NCBI RefSeq assembly: GCF_963924675.1 | Contig: NC_089222.1 | Span: 135,682,281 to 135,746,280, forward strand | Length of the DNA: 64,000 nt | Origin: Phocoena phocoena | Lineage: Eukaryota; Chordata; Mammalia; Artiodactyla; Phocoenidae | Direction of reading: 5' to 3' | In this document: in pieces, positions 12,025 through 24,520 of the stretch | Layout of the letters: each line of letters begins with the position of its first letter | Position numbering within the stretch: the first letter of the stretch is position 1 | Made by a program: the position numbers and the translations under genes | The notes under the pieces: generated by a model | What the model was told of the DNA's origin: nothing | The model's input: only the letters and a program-made list of their open reading frames with translations | The model's database searches: none

Positions 12025-12476
12025 GTAAGTGACCTTCCCCTCAGAACCCGCCTTCCCGCGCGGGCGCCCTCGCAGCCGCTAGGCCGCCGCCCCCCGCCCT
12101 CCCCGCCCTCCCCGCGCGGCCGGAGGGGGCCGGGGCCGCGGGCTGCGGGCGGCGGGCGTCCGCGCTGAGGGGGCGCGTGGGGCCGGCCGGCCCGGCGAGG
12201 CCGCGTGCGCGCGGCCGCGGGAGGGTGTGCCTCGCACGCGGCCGCCGGGCGGTCTGGCGGGCGGGCGGGGGACGGGGGGCGGGGCGGCCCGCGGGAGTCC
12301 AGTGGAAGGTCCGCGGGAGGACACGCGCCAGCGCCCGGCCCCGGCCCGGGTCCCGCGCCCGCCGTCGCGAAGCTGCCTCGTCGCCGGCCCCGCCGCTGCC
12401 GCCCGCTCCGGCCCAGCTCCGCCGCCCACCCGCCTCCGCCTCGCCTCCGCCGGCCGCCCCGGAACCGTCCGCGCTC

Positions 12477-12516
12477 AATAAAACCTTCTCCAAAGCGTGT
12501 TTGTGCGATTGTCTGG
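12477..12516 (+). terminator. candidate intronic poly(A) site
   Basis: AATAAA at 12477-12482 is followed, 14 bases on, by a GT-rich stretch (gtgtttgtgcgattgtctgg, 12497-12516), the standard layout of a cleavage and polyadenylation site. It lies about 450 bases past the MRPS6 exon 1 donor. Use is unproven; U1 snRNP at the strong donor would normally suppress it. Confidence 0.35.
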
Positions 12517-12560
12517 ACCACGGTCGCGTAGAACCGGCTCTCACGTCAAAAAAAAAATCT

Positions 12561-15500
12561 TTGACTTCTCGTTTTCTGACTTCAGCGACAGCCCTGCTCC
12601 GGGTGCCCTTAGCCCAGTTTCATTCATCCAAGTTGTGGCCTTTTTTGCGCCTTCCGGAAGAAATTTGGCTCCCTCTGCTTTTGATTGCTCTTGAGGTAGA
12701 GGATTTCAGGTTTGGAGGGATGTTAAGCGATCCTGCAGTCCGTTCACTCCAGGTAACGCTGTGGCCGAGGACAGGGACCCGCGGCCCGGAGGCAGCTCTT
12801 CGTTCTCTGTTCTGGGTCAGGTACTCCTCAAGCCGTCGCCGAAATCCCCATTCTTCCGTGAATTCGGTAACGTAGAGTGTGGTGTGTGCTTTTTTTCCTC
12901 TCCCCCCTTCCCTTCTAGGTATAATAATAAAAATGATAATAATTCGATGTTCGAACTTTGGGAAGATAGCTTCCTACAGCGCCAGAGACTTGGGCACATT
13001 CCATGTTTTGGGTCAGTTTCGAAAAGGAGCTGTTAGGAAGTTAAGCCTGGGGTCTTGGTCCAAGCGCTTTTGAAACGCTGCCAATCACAGAGCATTAGAA
13101 AATCGTTCCGTTCTTTGCACACTGTAAAGTGGAAAAGACACCAGTGTCTCTCGATCAGGTCTGGAGAGTCTGGTCAGGCATGCCATTGTGTCCCCAAGCT
13201 TGTTCTCCCTGAATTTGGGGGAGGGTAAGATTGCATTGTTTAGCCTCCTGAGTATTGCCCCTTTCTTGGCCGTCTTTCCTCTATACTGAAATACACTGCT
13301 TAAAGAGAATGGGAACAATGAAGAAAAGAAAAGCACAGTATTAAAAAGGAAACATTTAAAATCATGTGGCAGTTTAAGTCCTCCCTTTAAGTTATGCGTT
13401 TTAGGAGCTATCAGAACCTGGGAAATGGAGATACTGAAATTTCTTTTGTTTCACCTTGTTTTAGGGAGAAAACACGTATCATTAAACAGTCAATGTATTT
13501 GAGTCAACGTATAGACATAGTATTTGTTCATTCCATAAACCTTTGGAATGAAAATTCAGAACTCTTCTTTGTCTTTAGCATAGCTGCCAAGTGCTGTACA
13601 TTTGTTAACAGAGCTTCAAGTATGTTAGTTAAATGTATTTCCTCTGTGTTCCTTTTTTTTTGTATCCTGTAACAACCAGGATTCACAGTCTTTGGTGTGG
13701 ATCATACATTTTTTACTCCAGTTTAGATAAGCCACATAGTACAGTGTATTTAAAATAATAATTCAATTAACCTTCCTTGAAATCCTGGCGAGGTTGGGCA
13801 GGGGCCCTTTGCAAATAATCAAGGTGAACTCCTCCCTGGAGGCGGAGGCCTCCATGGCTACAGATAAGGACATTGTAACAATGATGAAGTTGTGTTGAAG
13901 AGATCCTTGACCTAAATAAAGTAAGATTAAACAACAAAAAATTTCTCTTTTTGTATTGTTCATAAAACCTGTTTTTGAGTAGGTTGTCAATGGGTAACAA
14001 ACACAAAGACTTACTGGTTTTGAACAGTTTTGCTTGCTTTCCATTTGGGGAAATTGGATCCTAAAATAAGATCCATACTTTGGGGGAAATGAATGAAAAA
14101 TGCCACCATGAGCTTGTATATCTCTGACAGGCTTTGGGGAAGCCTTCCTTCTAATATGCAGTGGTTTGCAGTTCCGCTTGCAGGTAGCCTATTCTATGTA
14201 ACTCCTCAACTTTAAGACGCATATCTTTTATATTTTTAGATTCTGAAATGTATACCTCTTAGGGTGTACCCCTTGATGACTTATTTTCCTTTCGCACCTT
14301 CCTCAGATCATTTATGTATCTTGGAATTGAGGAAATATTCTATGTTAGACAACTCTTGTAAAAGATGTGGAAGTTGCAGTCTTTTCTTGGATTCCCAGAG
14401 AGGTTTTCCTGTTTCTTTTTTGTGGTACTCTGTAGGCCTGAAGAGCATTCCTCCTCTCTTTAGGGTGAAAACTGAGCATAGAAGAGATTTAACATTTTAG
14501 ATGCAGGTACTGTGTTGAGGCTCTCACAGCATTTCTTGTGTTAAAGACTCACTGCATTGTAGCACAGACTCTTGTGGGAGTCCCCACTGGAAGATTTCAG
14601 GGTGTAGTATATAGAATGAATCTTTATTGAACTACGTACAATTGTGTGTTAGTCACTTAGAAGTTTCAGTTCTTTTTCTCAGTTTGCAATTGGAAGTCCA
14701 TTATAATGAATCGCTGCTTGTGTTGCGCTTTCAAGTTTGTGTACTAACGAATGTAGATACCAGCCCTCCCAAGAAGTTGATTTGCAGGTACCATTTAGCT
14801 TGAATTTTATTAAAACGTGTGTATGTAAAGTTGTCTTTCTGTATTCCCCCTGTTTTTAATTTAGCGTGAAAAGTAGATAAATGTGGTTAATTCTGAAAGT
14901 TGATGCGGTAGAGTAATGGATGTTGTGAAACCAGACTTTTAAAGGTGACTAAAGCCATTTGAAAAGGTGGTTGCTTAGACCAGTTGTAGATTGTTAGGTA
15001 GAAGTGTCTCCAGAATAAAAAGGTATTGAAAAGTCTTGTCATTGGTCAGCATCGTAAGAGTTTTATTCCTTTCTGGCAAACACGGTTTTCAAGGCTGTAG
15101 TATGGAAGGACATAGCTGTAGAAGAAAGATCACAAGCTGCAGGGTTCCAGGCAGTCTCAATTCAGCATATGGAAAACCTTTTCTAACAACTGAAAAAGTA
15201 ACGAATTGCCTGTGAGATGGTGAGTTATCTCTTCACCTCTACCCTGACCTCTTGCAGTGGGAATGTTTAGGTAGATAGAGGAGGAGGGGTCATGCATTTG
15301 GTAGGTGAGACATGACACTGAGTTCTGAGGTCCCCTGAGAGTTTGAGAAATGGCTTGTCCTTTGATTTCACTTTGAAATTTGATTTAACACATTGGTATT
15401 TCATTTCAGCTAGGTAAAAGATAGATTGGAAAGACAATTTTTGAATTTTAAAGCCACACACTGTGTTGAAAAGCTGTGTGAACTTCGTAGAAAATTTTTA

Positions 15501-17210
15501 CGTTTGGGATAGGCTCAGGAAGAGGAATTTTGAGGTTAAAAAAAGATCTATGCAGGACATTTATATATTTTGGTTACTTAGTTTAGGAACACTTTATCAT
15601 GTCTTAGCACGTTTGCCCAGAGGATGATCACAATTGGCATATTTAGAGTTGTGAAAGCCCTGGGAAAATATTTTTTCCTGAAGTCTTCTCATTGCTACTT
15701 AGGAATTTTTACATGAAGAATTAAAGGTTAATGGTTTAAATAATAATTAATTTAATTCTAAGTGAATATAGGTATGTACAATAAAATAGCATTTATATAT
15801 CCTCTGGCATAGTTTTTCAAATAAGAATAAAAGTAGATAGCTACTTTGGAAATCAAATTCTTTTTCATTAAAAGAGATTTCACAAGTTATTTTATGTTTA
15901 ATATCCTTCATTTTTAATTTCATTGAAAATCAGATTATAGTTTAAATTTTACGATAACATTGAATTAGTTCTTTGTAAGTAAAGAGTTTTACGATGTACT
16001 GAGTTTAATTTATGACTTGGGTTTATAAGTTTAGAAATAGGAGTGTAGTGATATTCCTAAAACTGTGCAAAGCAGTAGGTTTTCTGATAATGCAGTGAAG
16101 AGTCTCTTCTGTTTCTCCTCAGTCAAGCCTTTTGGGTTAGAAAACCTGGCAAAAGTTGTGTACTCTAGAGTTGTGTCCCAAGTTTAGGATCTTGTGAAAG
16201 TAATTGCTACAAAATGTTTGCATTTTAGATACTTTTTGTAGGCATAGGGTCTAATAATGAACTCAAGTATGGAACTGGCCAACCTTAGGTCATTGTAGCT
16301 TGGCTTGCTTGGCAACATTTGATAACTAGGACCTAGTGATACTTTTGTTGTCAGTTGGTGGCAGACAGAAGTTCAAATGGAAAAATATTTGTTCCAGTTG
16401 TCAGATGGCTAAGTTAGTCTCTTTTTCCTTCTGTGAGCCCTCCCTTAACAGCTTAGCTTGTATCTTTAATAATCACCCTTTGTGTTTTGTCTACTTGAAA
16501 TCAGGCAACTTAAAATAGTTATCCAGTAACGAAAGACTTGAGCCTTGTGGGCAATGTTGTACTTTCACTTGGTACTAAAGTTTTCTTGGGTTACAGCTTA
16601 TTACCGCAGCAAGTGATTGAAGAAGGAGTCCTGTTCCTGCCCCTGAGCTTACAGCTAAGGTACAAGGAGTGGCTTGGGGGTAAGGAATCCTTCCTCACCA
16701 GACATGGTTTGTATGTATGAAGACTGCTTGTCAGAAGTTTGACATTCTGCACTAAATTCTTTGGTTATTCGTGACTCACACATTCAGTACAGATGTTTGT
16801 TGCTTTTTAGAATCTACATGTTTCAGATGCAGACTGCTATTGAATCTTCTCACCTTTAGATTATAAAATCACTTTAAAGAAAACTAAGTGTGAAAGCATT
16901 GAGGAAATTCTGAAGTAATGTTTTTCATCTAGTATCTTCACTGTATTTGTAGTTCAGGTAGAATTTGTCTGTTCAAGATGAGGAATACATCTTTTTAGTG
17001 GAAGGCAGTTCTAAACCAACAAGGAATGTTACCAACACATGTAGTTAATCTCTTAGGGGAATCAAATTTAAGGAATTAGTCAGATTTAAAGAAATCATTC
17101 AAATGTAATGAATATTTGGTAAGTTCTCAATTTATCTAAAGGAAAAACTACCCTCAGAAATTCGGAAAAAGACAGTTAATCCAGTCCTGTTATCCTTGTT
17201 GTACTTAGAG
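12561..17210. other. intron sequence, no gene seen
   Basis: AT-rich intron DNA. I find no repeat I can name with confidence and no coding evidence. This is the longest stretch without recognisable transposons after the promoter and could hold conserved regulatory DNA. Confidence 0.5.
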
Positions 17211-17453
17211 CAGGAGTTGGCAAACTATATGGTTCACAGGCCAAATCCAACCTGTCACCTGCATTTGTATGGTCTGTGAGCTTAAGGAAGGATTTTACAT
17301 TTTTAAATAGTTGGGAAAAAATTCAGAGTATTTTATGAAAGTTATATGAAGTTCAAATATCAGAGTCCATAAATGCAGGTGTTTTGGAACATAACCCTAT
17401 TCATTTGTTTATATTTATTATCTGGTCCTTTACAAAAAAATTGCTGATCCCTT
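17211..17453 (-). repeat. hAT-Charlie DNA transposon relic (MER1-like)
   Basis: The ends caggagttggcaaactat and attgctgatccctt are imperfect inverted repeats, and internal blocks (ggccaaatccaacctg, ttggaacataaccctattcattt, tatctggtcctttac) match the non-autonomous MER1-type hAT element. Opposite orientation to the copy at 58085-58290. Family name from memory. Confidence 0.7.
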
Positions 17454-18164
17454 ATTTACAGACACATAATTTCCTAGGTTCACCATTTCTCTTAGCTTCT
17501 TACGGTGCTGTTTTCTGAGATTTCTGCTTTGATTCCTTCCTTTCCCTCCTCTTTATATACTGTACCTTTGCCTTCATGTGGTTTGACCTTCATATGGTTT
17601 GCCTTTTTTTTTTTTGGTAACAAGTCAAGAACTCTGGCATTTTGTACTCTTCTGTGCTGGTTATAGCCTCCTGGATGTTCCCTTGGGTCTGCAAACTCAA
17701 TGTGGTTCAAACTTAATGAGTTGCCTACCCCAAAACTTGTCCAGCTTATTTCTGTTTGTAGCTTCTGTTTTCTATCACATGTGGCTGAACCAATCCAACT
17801 CTTTGTTCCTTCAGTCTCAATCCCATATAGTCTCTTCTCTGCCCTAGCTGAACTACTTATGTTTCTTGCTTGGATTCTTGCAGTTTCTTAGGTGGTCTCT
17901 CTAACATATTGCTGGGGGGGAGGATAATCAATGCCTGTAAATATGCTTTTTGGAGTGCAAGAATATAAGTTCTTGAGATACTTTGAAAGAATTAAATTGG
18001 GATGCATTTTTAAGGAAATAACACAAACCATTGTCACAAAGCATTGTATAATGATGTCTTTTTGATTACATCATTACCGTCCCATATCAGTTGATTGTGT
18101 CAACACCATTGCCAAATTACAGCACATTCAGAAATGTGCTCTTTTTCAAAGATATTCCTAATAA
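17454..18164. other. intron sequence, no gene seen
   Basis: Contains a short T run near 17606-17616. No supported gene or named repeat. Confidence 0.5.
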
Positions 18165-18640
18165 AGTCTGGCATCCAAGGCCACCTGTGATATGACTCCA
18201 ATCTTTTTTTTTAACCTCATCTCTCAATTTCTTTCATTCTCCATTTCGTATAGTACTAAGTAAAGAGAATTGCTGTAGATCCCTATAAATACCATTCCCT
18301 TTTATTTCCTTCGGTGCCTGTGTCACACTGCTTTTCTTGGAATGCCCTCCTGTATTACCCCATCATCTCCATGAAAACATGCTTCAAGTTCATTTTAACT
18401 CATGTGGTACATGAAACAAATATTGAGGACCTGCACTGTTATGAGTATAATATTTCCTTTGGACTTGCGTGGTGTGTTTCTGTGTCTTATCACATGGACC
18501 ACTTTCTACTTAGTATTACAGTTAATTGGTGAATGTTTCATATCTCCTTTGGTAGGTTACATGTTCTTGAGGGTCAGGTCTGTTTCATTTCTGTCCTCTG
18601 CTCTGCTTTGCACACAAGGTTGATGTTCACTTAGCTGCCT
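18165..18640 (+). repeat. L2 LINE relic (3' part)
   Basis: The string cttttcttggaatgccctcc, the later tacatgttcttgagggtcagg and overall order match the 3' region of LINE-2. Strongly diverged; boundaries approximate. Confidence 0.55.
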
Positions 18641-19409
18641 TATGGGGATTCCTCTTCTATCTGTCTAAAAGTTCTTGAATGTGAGATAGCATGCTGCTGA
18701 CCTCTTGTGCTAGTAAGTTGCTTTCAAGTCAGTGCACTTTGCACTGAGAGAGTTGTATGCTTATCAGAAGTTGTGTTGGTTTCCAAGACTCTTTCATGGC
18801 AGGTAATCTTGCTTTTATAATAATTTAAATATGTAAACTGATGAAATGAATGCAAACTTTTTTTTTTTTCCTGAAAACCAAGTTGGATTCTTTGGAAAAA
18901 CTTGATAAAGGTGAGTCACTAAAATAACGGTTGTAGAATTAGATATGGCTGTAATAACAAAGTTTTGGAGGAAGAATAGCAATAATCCAGGATGATTCTG
19001 TATGTAGACTGCTTTAAAGATTTCCTAAAGCTTTCCACTTTAATGAAACTGGAATGGAGATTGTAGATGATGCATTTATAGATACAGTTTAGATCAAGCA
19101 GCAGGAACTTCGGTCAGCAAGGAGCTCCACATCATCAATCCCGTTCTCCAAGTGCTTGACCCCATATTAAGATTGGCAAATACGTTTATGTGTGAAAGTA
19201 GATAAAATGTTATGTATGTATGATTTTTTGATTTCCTATTTTATCCTTAATCCCTTTTTTACTTACTACTTTTGTATATGATTGTTTTGGATACAAAGGC
19301 TTTTGCTTCAATAAGTGCTCCGATTTTTGTTTTCTAAATGAATGGAAGAAATTAAGATCCGAAATGAAGATCCTGGTTGTGTTATGTTGGAATAAACAAA
19401 GAACTGACA

Positions 19410-19600
19410 CTGGGACAGCAGGAAGAGCTTTAGCAACAATGAACCTGGTTTTGGTTCCTGGCACCTACATCCTAGGAGTCTTAACCCTCTTGGATCCTCA
19501 TTTCTGTCTGTAAGATGGGAGTGATCCCTCAGTTGGAGAGTCTTTGAAGATAAAATGGTAACACGACCTTAGAGGTAGTAGGTGTTCAGTATGTCATTAA
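19410..19600 (+). repeat. MIR SINE relic
   Basis: Follows MIR order: cctggttttggttcctgg, then tcttaaccctcttggatcctc, gtaagatgggagtgat and gaggtagtaggtgttcagta. Confidence 0.65.
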
Positions 19601-21111
19601 AGTAGCTTTGTGATCTCAGGCAAGTTATCAAACTTTATTGTGTAGTTTTCCATTATTCCCACTTTCTTAATGCAGAGACTCCAAAAGATAAATTTTGTTA
19701 TGTGTAAGCTACCAGAATCCAAGACTGAATCAAACCTGGAATATAGTACTTGCTCAGAAATTTTTGTATTAGTGAACATGAGCCATACTGCATAATAGCT
19801 TGCATGCTAATTAAGCAGGGTCTAGCTTCTGCATCCGTGAAACGTAGAATGTGTGTGTGAGGGAGCCCATGAATGAACTCCACTGCTTGGAACGGCCTCT
19901 CTGTCAGACAGATGTGCAGCGTTTATTCAGTAGCTACTGGCCTTTCCCAGTCTGAGTGCAGTGGGGTTCCTCATCAACAACTAAACTGTTTGCAAGTGGG
20001 CTTTGTGTTCATCTCTCTCATCTGACCTTGTATAACTAGTACTTAGGTTTAATGTGTTCTTTAAGTGAGAAGGTTGGGAAAAGTGAAGAACAGGGAACAA
20101 TCTAAAGAGAAGAATTACTTTAGATAGGCTAAGTGTCCAGGTGATTTGAGGCAGGTGGAGGGAAAACTTAGTATTTTAATCTTCAGTAAATGTTTGATTG
20201 CTAATTGCCAATTGCTAAATCTTTAGGGATGACCCTTTTTCAGTAAAATCAACACATGGAGCAGATAGATCATAGCCTAATTGATTTCTGCTGCTACATG
20301 ATATCTTCAGTTAGTATTTTACTTTTCATTTTCGATGGAGCAATGTATTATAAAACTACATCTTTCCTTTTAATTGTTGATTTTGAGAGATTTTTTCCCA
20401 CTCCTATTGGTACAGATTTTTTTCTTATGATAAAGGAATTAAAATACAACAGTATTATTTTATTTTTTAAACATCATAGCATATGTTGCTGGAATGTATA
20501 TGTTTCATTAACATTAACATGTTAACATTCATTAACACGCTTGATTGATTTTTAAATAATTGTCTTGTAAGCCAGGGGTACCTGTGATCCAAGTCAAAAA
20601 TAAGACCATTTACAAGAGAATGCACATATTGTACTGATATGTACTTAACTGTCAGTTTTTTAAGTCCAACTTTGTTTCAGACTTAATTTGTGACTTTTTT
20701 TCTACCTGATTATTTTACTCTGAAGCTGCATAATGAAATATTGGGTGCTGTATGAAGCAGGGTTGAGAAATATGTGTGTGTGTGAGTGTATAATAGTGGA
20801 TGAAGAAACAAGAATGTGACCAAGAAGATCGAATAGTAATGCTGCTAACTTTGAAATCATTTTCATTGTGTTTGGAGATGGCAGTGTGAAGTGTAAATAT
20901 ATTCATGAGTTAATGAAAGCTGTTCAACAAAGTCGCCTGAGAAATAGAAAGGTTATATGTTGAATTCTTTTGACTACGGTGTTTTAAAAACTGGGTAAGT
21001 ATGAATCAGCCTTATTTTGTCATAGTTTGGAGTGTTGTAATTCAAGACTGAAAGGAGTTAGGTGGGCCCGTGGTAAAATGGTAGAGCTGCTAGGGGTGGG
21101 GGGAAGGTAGG
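19601..21111. other. intron sequence, no gene seen
   Basis: AT-rich. The part near 19610-19770 may be another diverged MIR. A short GT run is at 20773-20783. No coding evidence. Confidence 0.45.
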
Positions 21112-21182
21112 GGTGTGTGTGTGTGTGTGTGTATCTGTACGTGTGTGTGTCTGTACGTGTGTGTGTCTGTACGTGTGTGTGG
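21112..21182. repeat. compound GT microsatellite with 16-bp minisatellite units
   Basis: A (GT)n tract runs into three tandem copies of a 16-base unit (ctgtacgtgtgtgtgt) starting at 21135, 21151 and 21167. The third ends in GG. Confidence 0.9.
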
Positions 21183-22387
21183 GTGCACACATGCTTGTGG
21201 TGCTGGTGCTTACCACTACAGTCTATTATTGCCATGGGGAGTGTGGGCCAGGTTTTGCCAGCTTGTCCTTTTCTATCCTATTAGCCAGAAATCCAGATTT
21301 TACAGGAAGTCTGATTTTTAAGATGTCGCAACTAAAAATATTTAAGCACCATGGACCTAAGGAAATGTATCTGTTGGTCAGGTATGGCTGCCATCTTGTA
21401 ATCTCTGATTTAGATGATGGGCTTGAGATGTTCTTTAAAGACATCCTTAATTGCCTTTAGAACTCTTTTAGCATTTAGGTTACAAAAATTGCTGCTCACA
21501 CATTGACAGAACCCATCTTGTTAATTGGTCATTGATTTACAGTAGGACTAATAATTAGTAAATGGCAGACATGTTCATGTCTTAAAAGTAGTATCAGTTT
21601 CTAGTTCTGGACTCGTGGATTATGTATGCCCATTTAGGCTAAGTGTACGTACAGACTTCAGAGAGCTGTACAAAGACTGAGGCGTTGACTTAGTGTGAAC
21701 TGTCAGAAATTGGTATCCATAGTCCACTTTTTCTTTAGATGTCTGGGTGATTGCTTATTTTAAGCATGGTTTACACCCACTGTACTAAAGCCTTCCAGGT
21801 TTGAAATACTGCTTCCTGGAAAAGACTGCTTTATCTAGAAAGTGACATTTTTTTGCTCAGGGTATATCTATGAAATTCACATTAGCTTATATGACACATG
21901 ATCCTTGGAATATAGTATTACTATGAAAAAAATTAGGTGCTCTTCTAGTCAGAGGATAGAACAAGAGGATGATACAATATTATAATTTTTGGCCAGGCTT
22001 CATGTTTCCATGGAATGAAAGCCAAGTCATTACCTTGACTAACTTGCCCTTTTTGTCTTTATTACTTCCCCACTCTCACTCCAGATACATAACAGCAAAA
22101 GTGCAAATAAACTCAGGTCCAGTTAGTTCTTCCCTACCTTTCAAGTCCAGGATACAGTTGATTTGTTCCCATCCCTCTCCCCCATCATTTTTATTATGAT
22201 TACAGTGCCCTAGTTAGGGGAATCCTTACCCACTTTGGGAACATTTCAGTAGAGGTTGATGTGGATGAGAGCTTAAAAATGGAATTGCAAGTGAAGGTAG
22301 GGACTTAAAACCTCAACCTGGAGCTCTCAGTGCTCATAAAGTGGCATTTCCCTGCTTCTGTCCTAGCATCAAGAATTCCTGGTTCTG
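21183..22387. other. intron sequence, no gene seen
   Basis: No supported gene or named repeat before the SINE. The left target duplication of that SINE is at 22374-22387. Confidence 0.5.
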
Positions 22388-22512
22388 AATTCCCTGGCAG
22401 TCCAGTGGTTAGGACTCCGTGCTTTCACTGCTGAGGGCGAGGGTTCGATCCCTGGTCAGGGAACTAAGTAAGATCCCACAAGCCATGTGGCGTGGCCAAA
22501 AAAAAAAAAAAA
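22388..22512 (+). mobile_element. tRNA-derived SINE, short CHR/Bov-tA-like type
   Basis: Starts aattccctggcagtccagtg, has box B-like gagggttcgatccctgg, ends in an A tail. Flanked by a 14-base target duplication, aattcctggttctg (22374-22387) and aattcctggttttg (22511-22524), with one mismatch. About 125 bases long, i.e. the tRNA-like part only. Confidence 0.9.
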
Positions 22513-22524
22513 TTCCTGGTTTTG

Positions 22525-23927
22525 TCTTTGTTTAGACTTCAGTGTCTCCTTGACACCTACCTTGCCTATTATAATGCTTTAATTTTGTCAGGTGTAGAAA
22601 CCCACGTGCAGCTGTAACAACCAGATTGCTGTGGATGTACTTCAGTATGAGAGCACATTGACTGTGTGGTGGTCAGGTCATAGCTGAGCTTGGATTTCAG
22701 GTGCTGGGAAGGTCCTCGTGTGGGAACCCATGTGTAGTCTTTGTTTGTATTAGAAGGATGGAGGACCAAAGTCCCAGGTACCTGTCCTGTTTAGAGTTGC
22801 TCAGGTGTCCTGTGTGCAAATTATGAATATAAGACATTGTTCAATACTGGTTTTGATTCGGATTCAAGGTGAGTTTCTGCTGCTGAATAAAAAGCGAAAT
22901 TTTGGGGTAAGGTCGTTGCCAGGCGTATGTTGCAGGGAAGGTGTACTTAAGTGTCCTTTTAAAAAAATTGCTTCAGCCATTATTAAGTAAATATATGACC
23001 CAGTAGTAGGTTGTTTTGATTGTCATTCTTTTGTGCTGGTATACTGCTTGCCTTCTGTTTTATTGGCAGTTACATGAGAAAGCAGTTTTGTGAAGTATAC
23101 TACCTTGAAAACCTTAGACACTGAGTTTCCATCAGGGATGATCTTTAGTCCGCCAGACTCTAGTAGCATGATTGGTCTCAGGAATGCCATTCTTATGTAT
23201 AGACTGAGGGCCAGGATTTTGTGCAAATTCAGTTTAAGGAGATTAAAGTGGAGAAAAGAAATTCCTTCTAATATCATTTCCTTTATTAAATATTTTATCT
23301 GATTAGGATGAAATAATTGGAAGCTACTTATAATTTCAACATCTCCTACCTTCTGACATCCAAGGAAAGCACTTCTGATCTTTTTTTTCTGGATTTTTAT
23401 ACCAGTCTACTAGTTCTATCTTTGAAATGTAAGAGAAAAATCCAGCTGCATTTGTAATCTACAAAACCATGCCTCAGTTTTATGTTCACTTCTTAGGTTC
23501 AGTTCAGGGCATAATTTCTTCCAGTCCTTCCAAATTCTGTTAAAGTTATCCTGTTCATGGTCCTATTGTTTACTTCTTGAAAATCCTGTATTCCCTAAAC
23601 CTTGGAGAAGGTTTTAAAATTTTCTAACCAAAAGTATCTGCCTGAGGAAACATCCCAATTTCAGGATCTTCTATTTTATGACTTGGCCTCCTGGGAGAAT
23701 TAGAATCTGGTCTACCAGGAAGACTCTTGTGTTTACATTTTCTGGCCTCAGTCTCATGGAAAAATGAGAAACTTCTTGGCCTCTGTTCTTCTAGGAACAT
23801 AAAATTGGAGCCAAGTAGGATGAGAACAGAAAACATGACGGTAAACCACCAAGTTGACCTGGTTGGATGTCCGAGAACTGTAAATCTTATGGTTTGTAAT
23901 ACCTAATTCTTAGTGGCTGGTTTAAGC

Positions 23928-23928
<1 letters not shown>
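22525..23928. other. intron sequence, no gene seen
   Basis: No supported gene, RNA or named repeat. Confidence 0.5.
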
Positions 23929-23967
<39 letters not shown>

Positions 23968-23986
23968 ATATGTGTGTGTGTGTGTA
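23929..23986. repeat. (GT)n microsatellite
   Basis: Two GT tracts split by ttacatat; the first is about 34 bases long. Likely polymorphic. Confidence 0.95.
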
Positions 23987-24009
23987 TTCCCTCCGCCCCT
24001 TGAATATTC

Positions 24010-24160
24010 AGCCATCTTAAGGGTTAGATAGTGTGATCTCCATTTTACACATGAAAAAACTGAAGCAGAAAGGTACCCGGGACCACACAGCTCAGTAAGG
24101 GGCCAAGTCAGGATCCTAAAGGCAGTCTCAAACTAGAAGCTATACTTTTGATCACTGCAT
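24010..24160 (-). repeat. MIR SINE relic
   Basis: The string attttacacatgaaaaaact, then ggaccacacagctcagtaag and ccaagtcaggat match the reverse complement of MIR. Confidence 0.7.
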
Positions 24161-24214
24161 CTGTAGAAAACAGTGTACACTGTACTGGTATTAGAGCTAT
24201 AAAGTCCCTTTAGA

Positions 24215-24520
24215 CTGAAGGATACCTGTTTTGAGTGCCTAGTAGGTGCCAGCACTACCATGTGTTTGGGGAATAGAGGGTTAAACTGTAGGACAAAGTT
24301 CCAGCTTTCATAGGGCTTACATTCTAATGAGGGAGACAAACTAGCAAATGCTGTGAAGAGAAACAGCAGGATAAGGGGACAAATGTGGCCTTATATTTTT
24401 GTTATAGTGCTCAGGCAACGCTGAGACTAAAGTGAGGGAGCGAGCCATGGCCATTAACTGGGGGCAGAAGAGCAGGGATGAGTGCAGAGGTCTTGGAGTG
24501 GTTATATTAACATGGCATTC
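24215..24520 (-). repeat. L2 LINE relic
   Basis: Contains gtgcctagtaggtgccagca, gggcttacattctaatgagg and gtgagggagcgagccatgg, all from the reverse complement of the L2 3' region. Confidence 0.7.

Larger units (their letters stand above)
11100..12560. promoter_or_regulatory. CpG-island promoter shared by MRPS6 and SLC5A3
   Basis: GC content rises sharply and CpG is abundant through this block, against AT-rich flanks on both sides. It contains MRPS6 coding exon 1, GC boxes at 11761-11808, an ETS-like ttccgg near 11886-11891, an NRF1-like tgcgcagctgc near 11818 and no convincing TATA box. This is the usual form of a housekeeping promoter for a nuclear gene of the mitochondrial ribosome. In human the SLC5A3 transcript starts from the same place. 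The exact start site cannot be read from sequence. Long open frames on both strands here are a result of GC richness. Confidence 0.88.

Noticed and set aside
10948..12875. Many long open frames on both strands in the CpG island (100-230 codons, Arg/Pro/Gly/Ala-rich).
   Set aside because: GC-rich DNA has few stop codons. None shows a known domain, and they overlap each other in all frames. Only the 45-base MRPS6 exon 1 is supported.
15170..18903. Further TGGAAANNYNY matches at 15170, 16378 and 18893.
   Set aside because: About eight chance hits are expected in the window. These lie in plain intron DNA, with no supporting feature.
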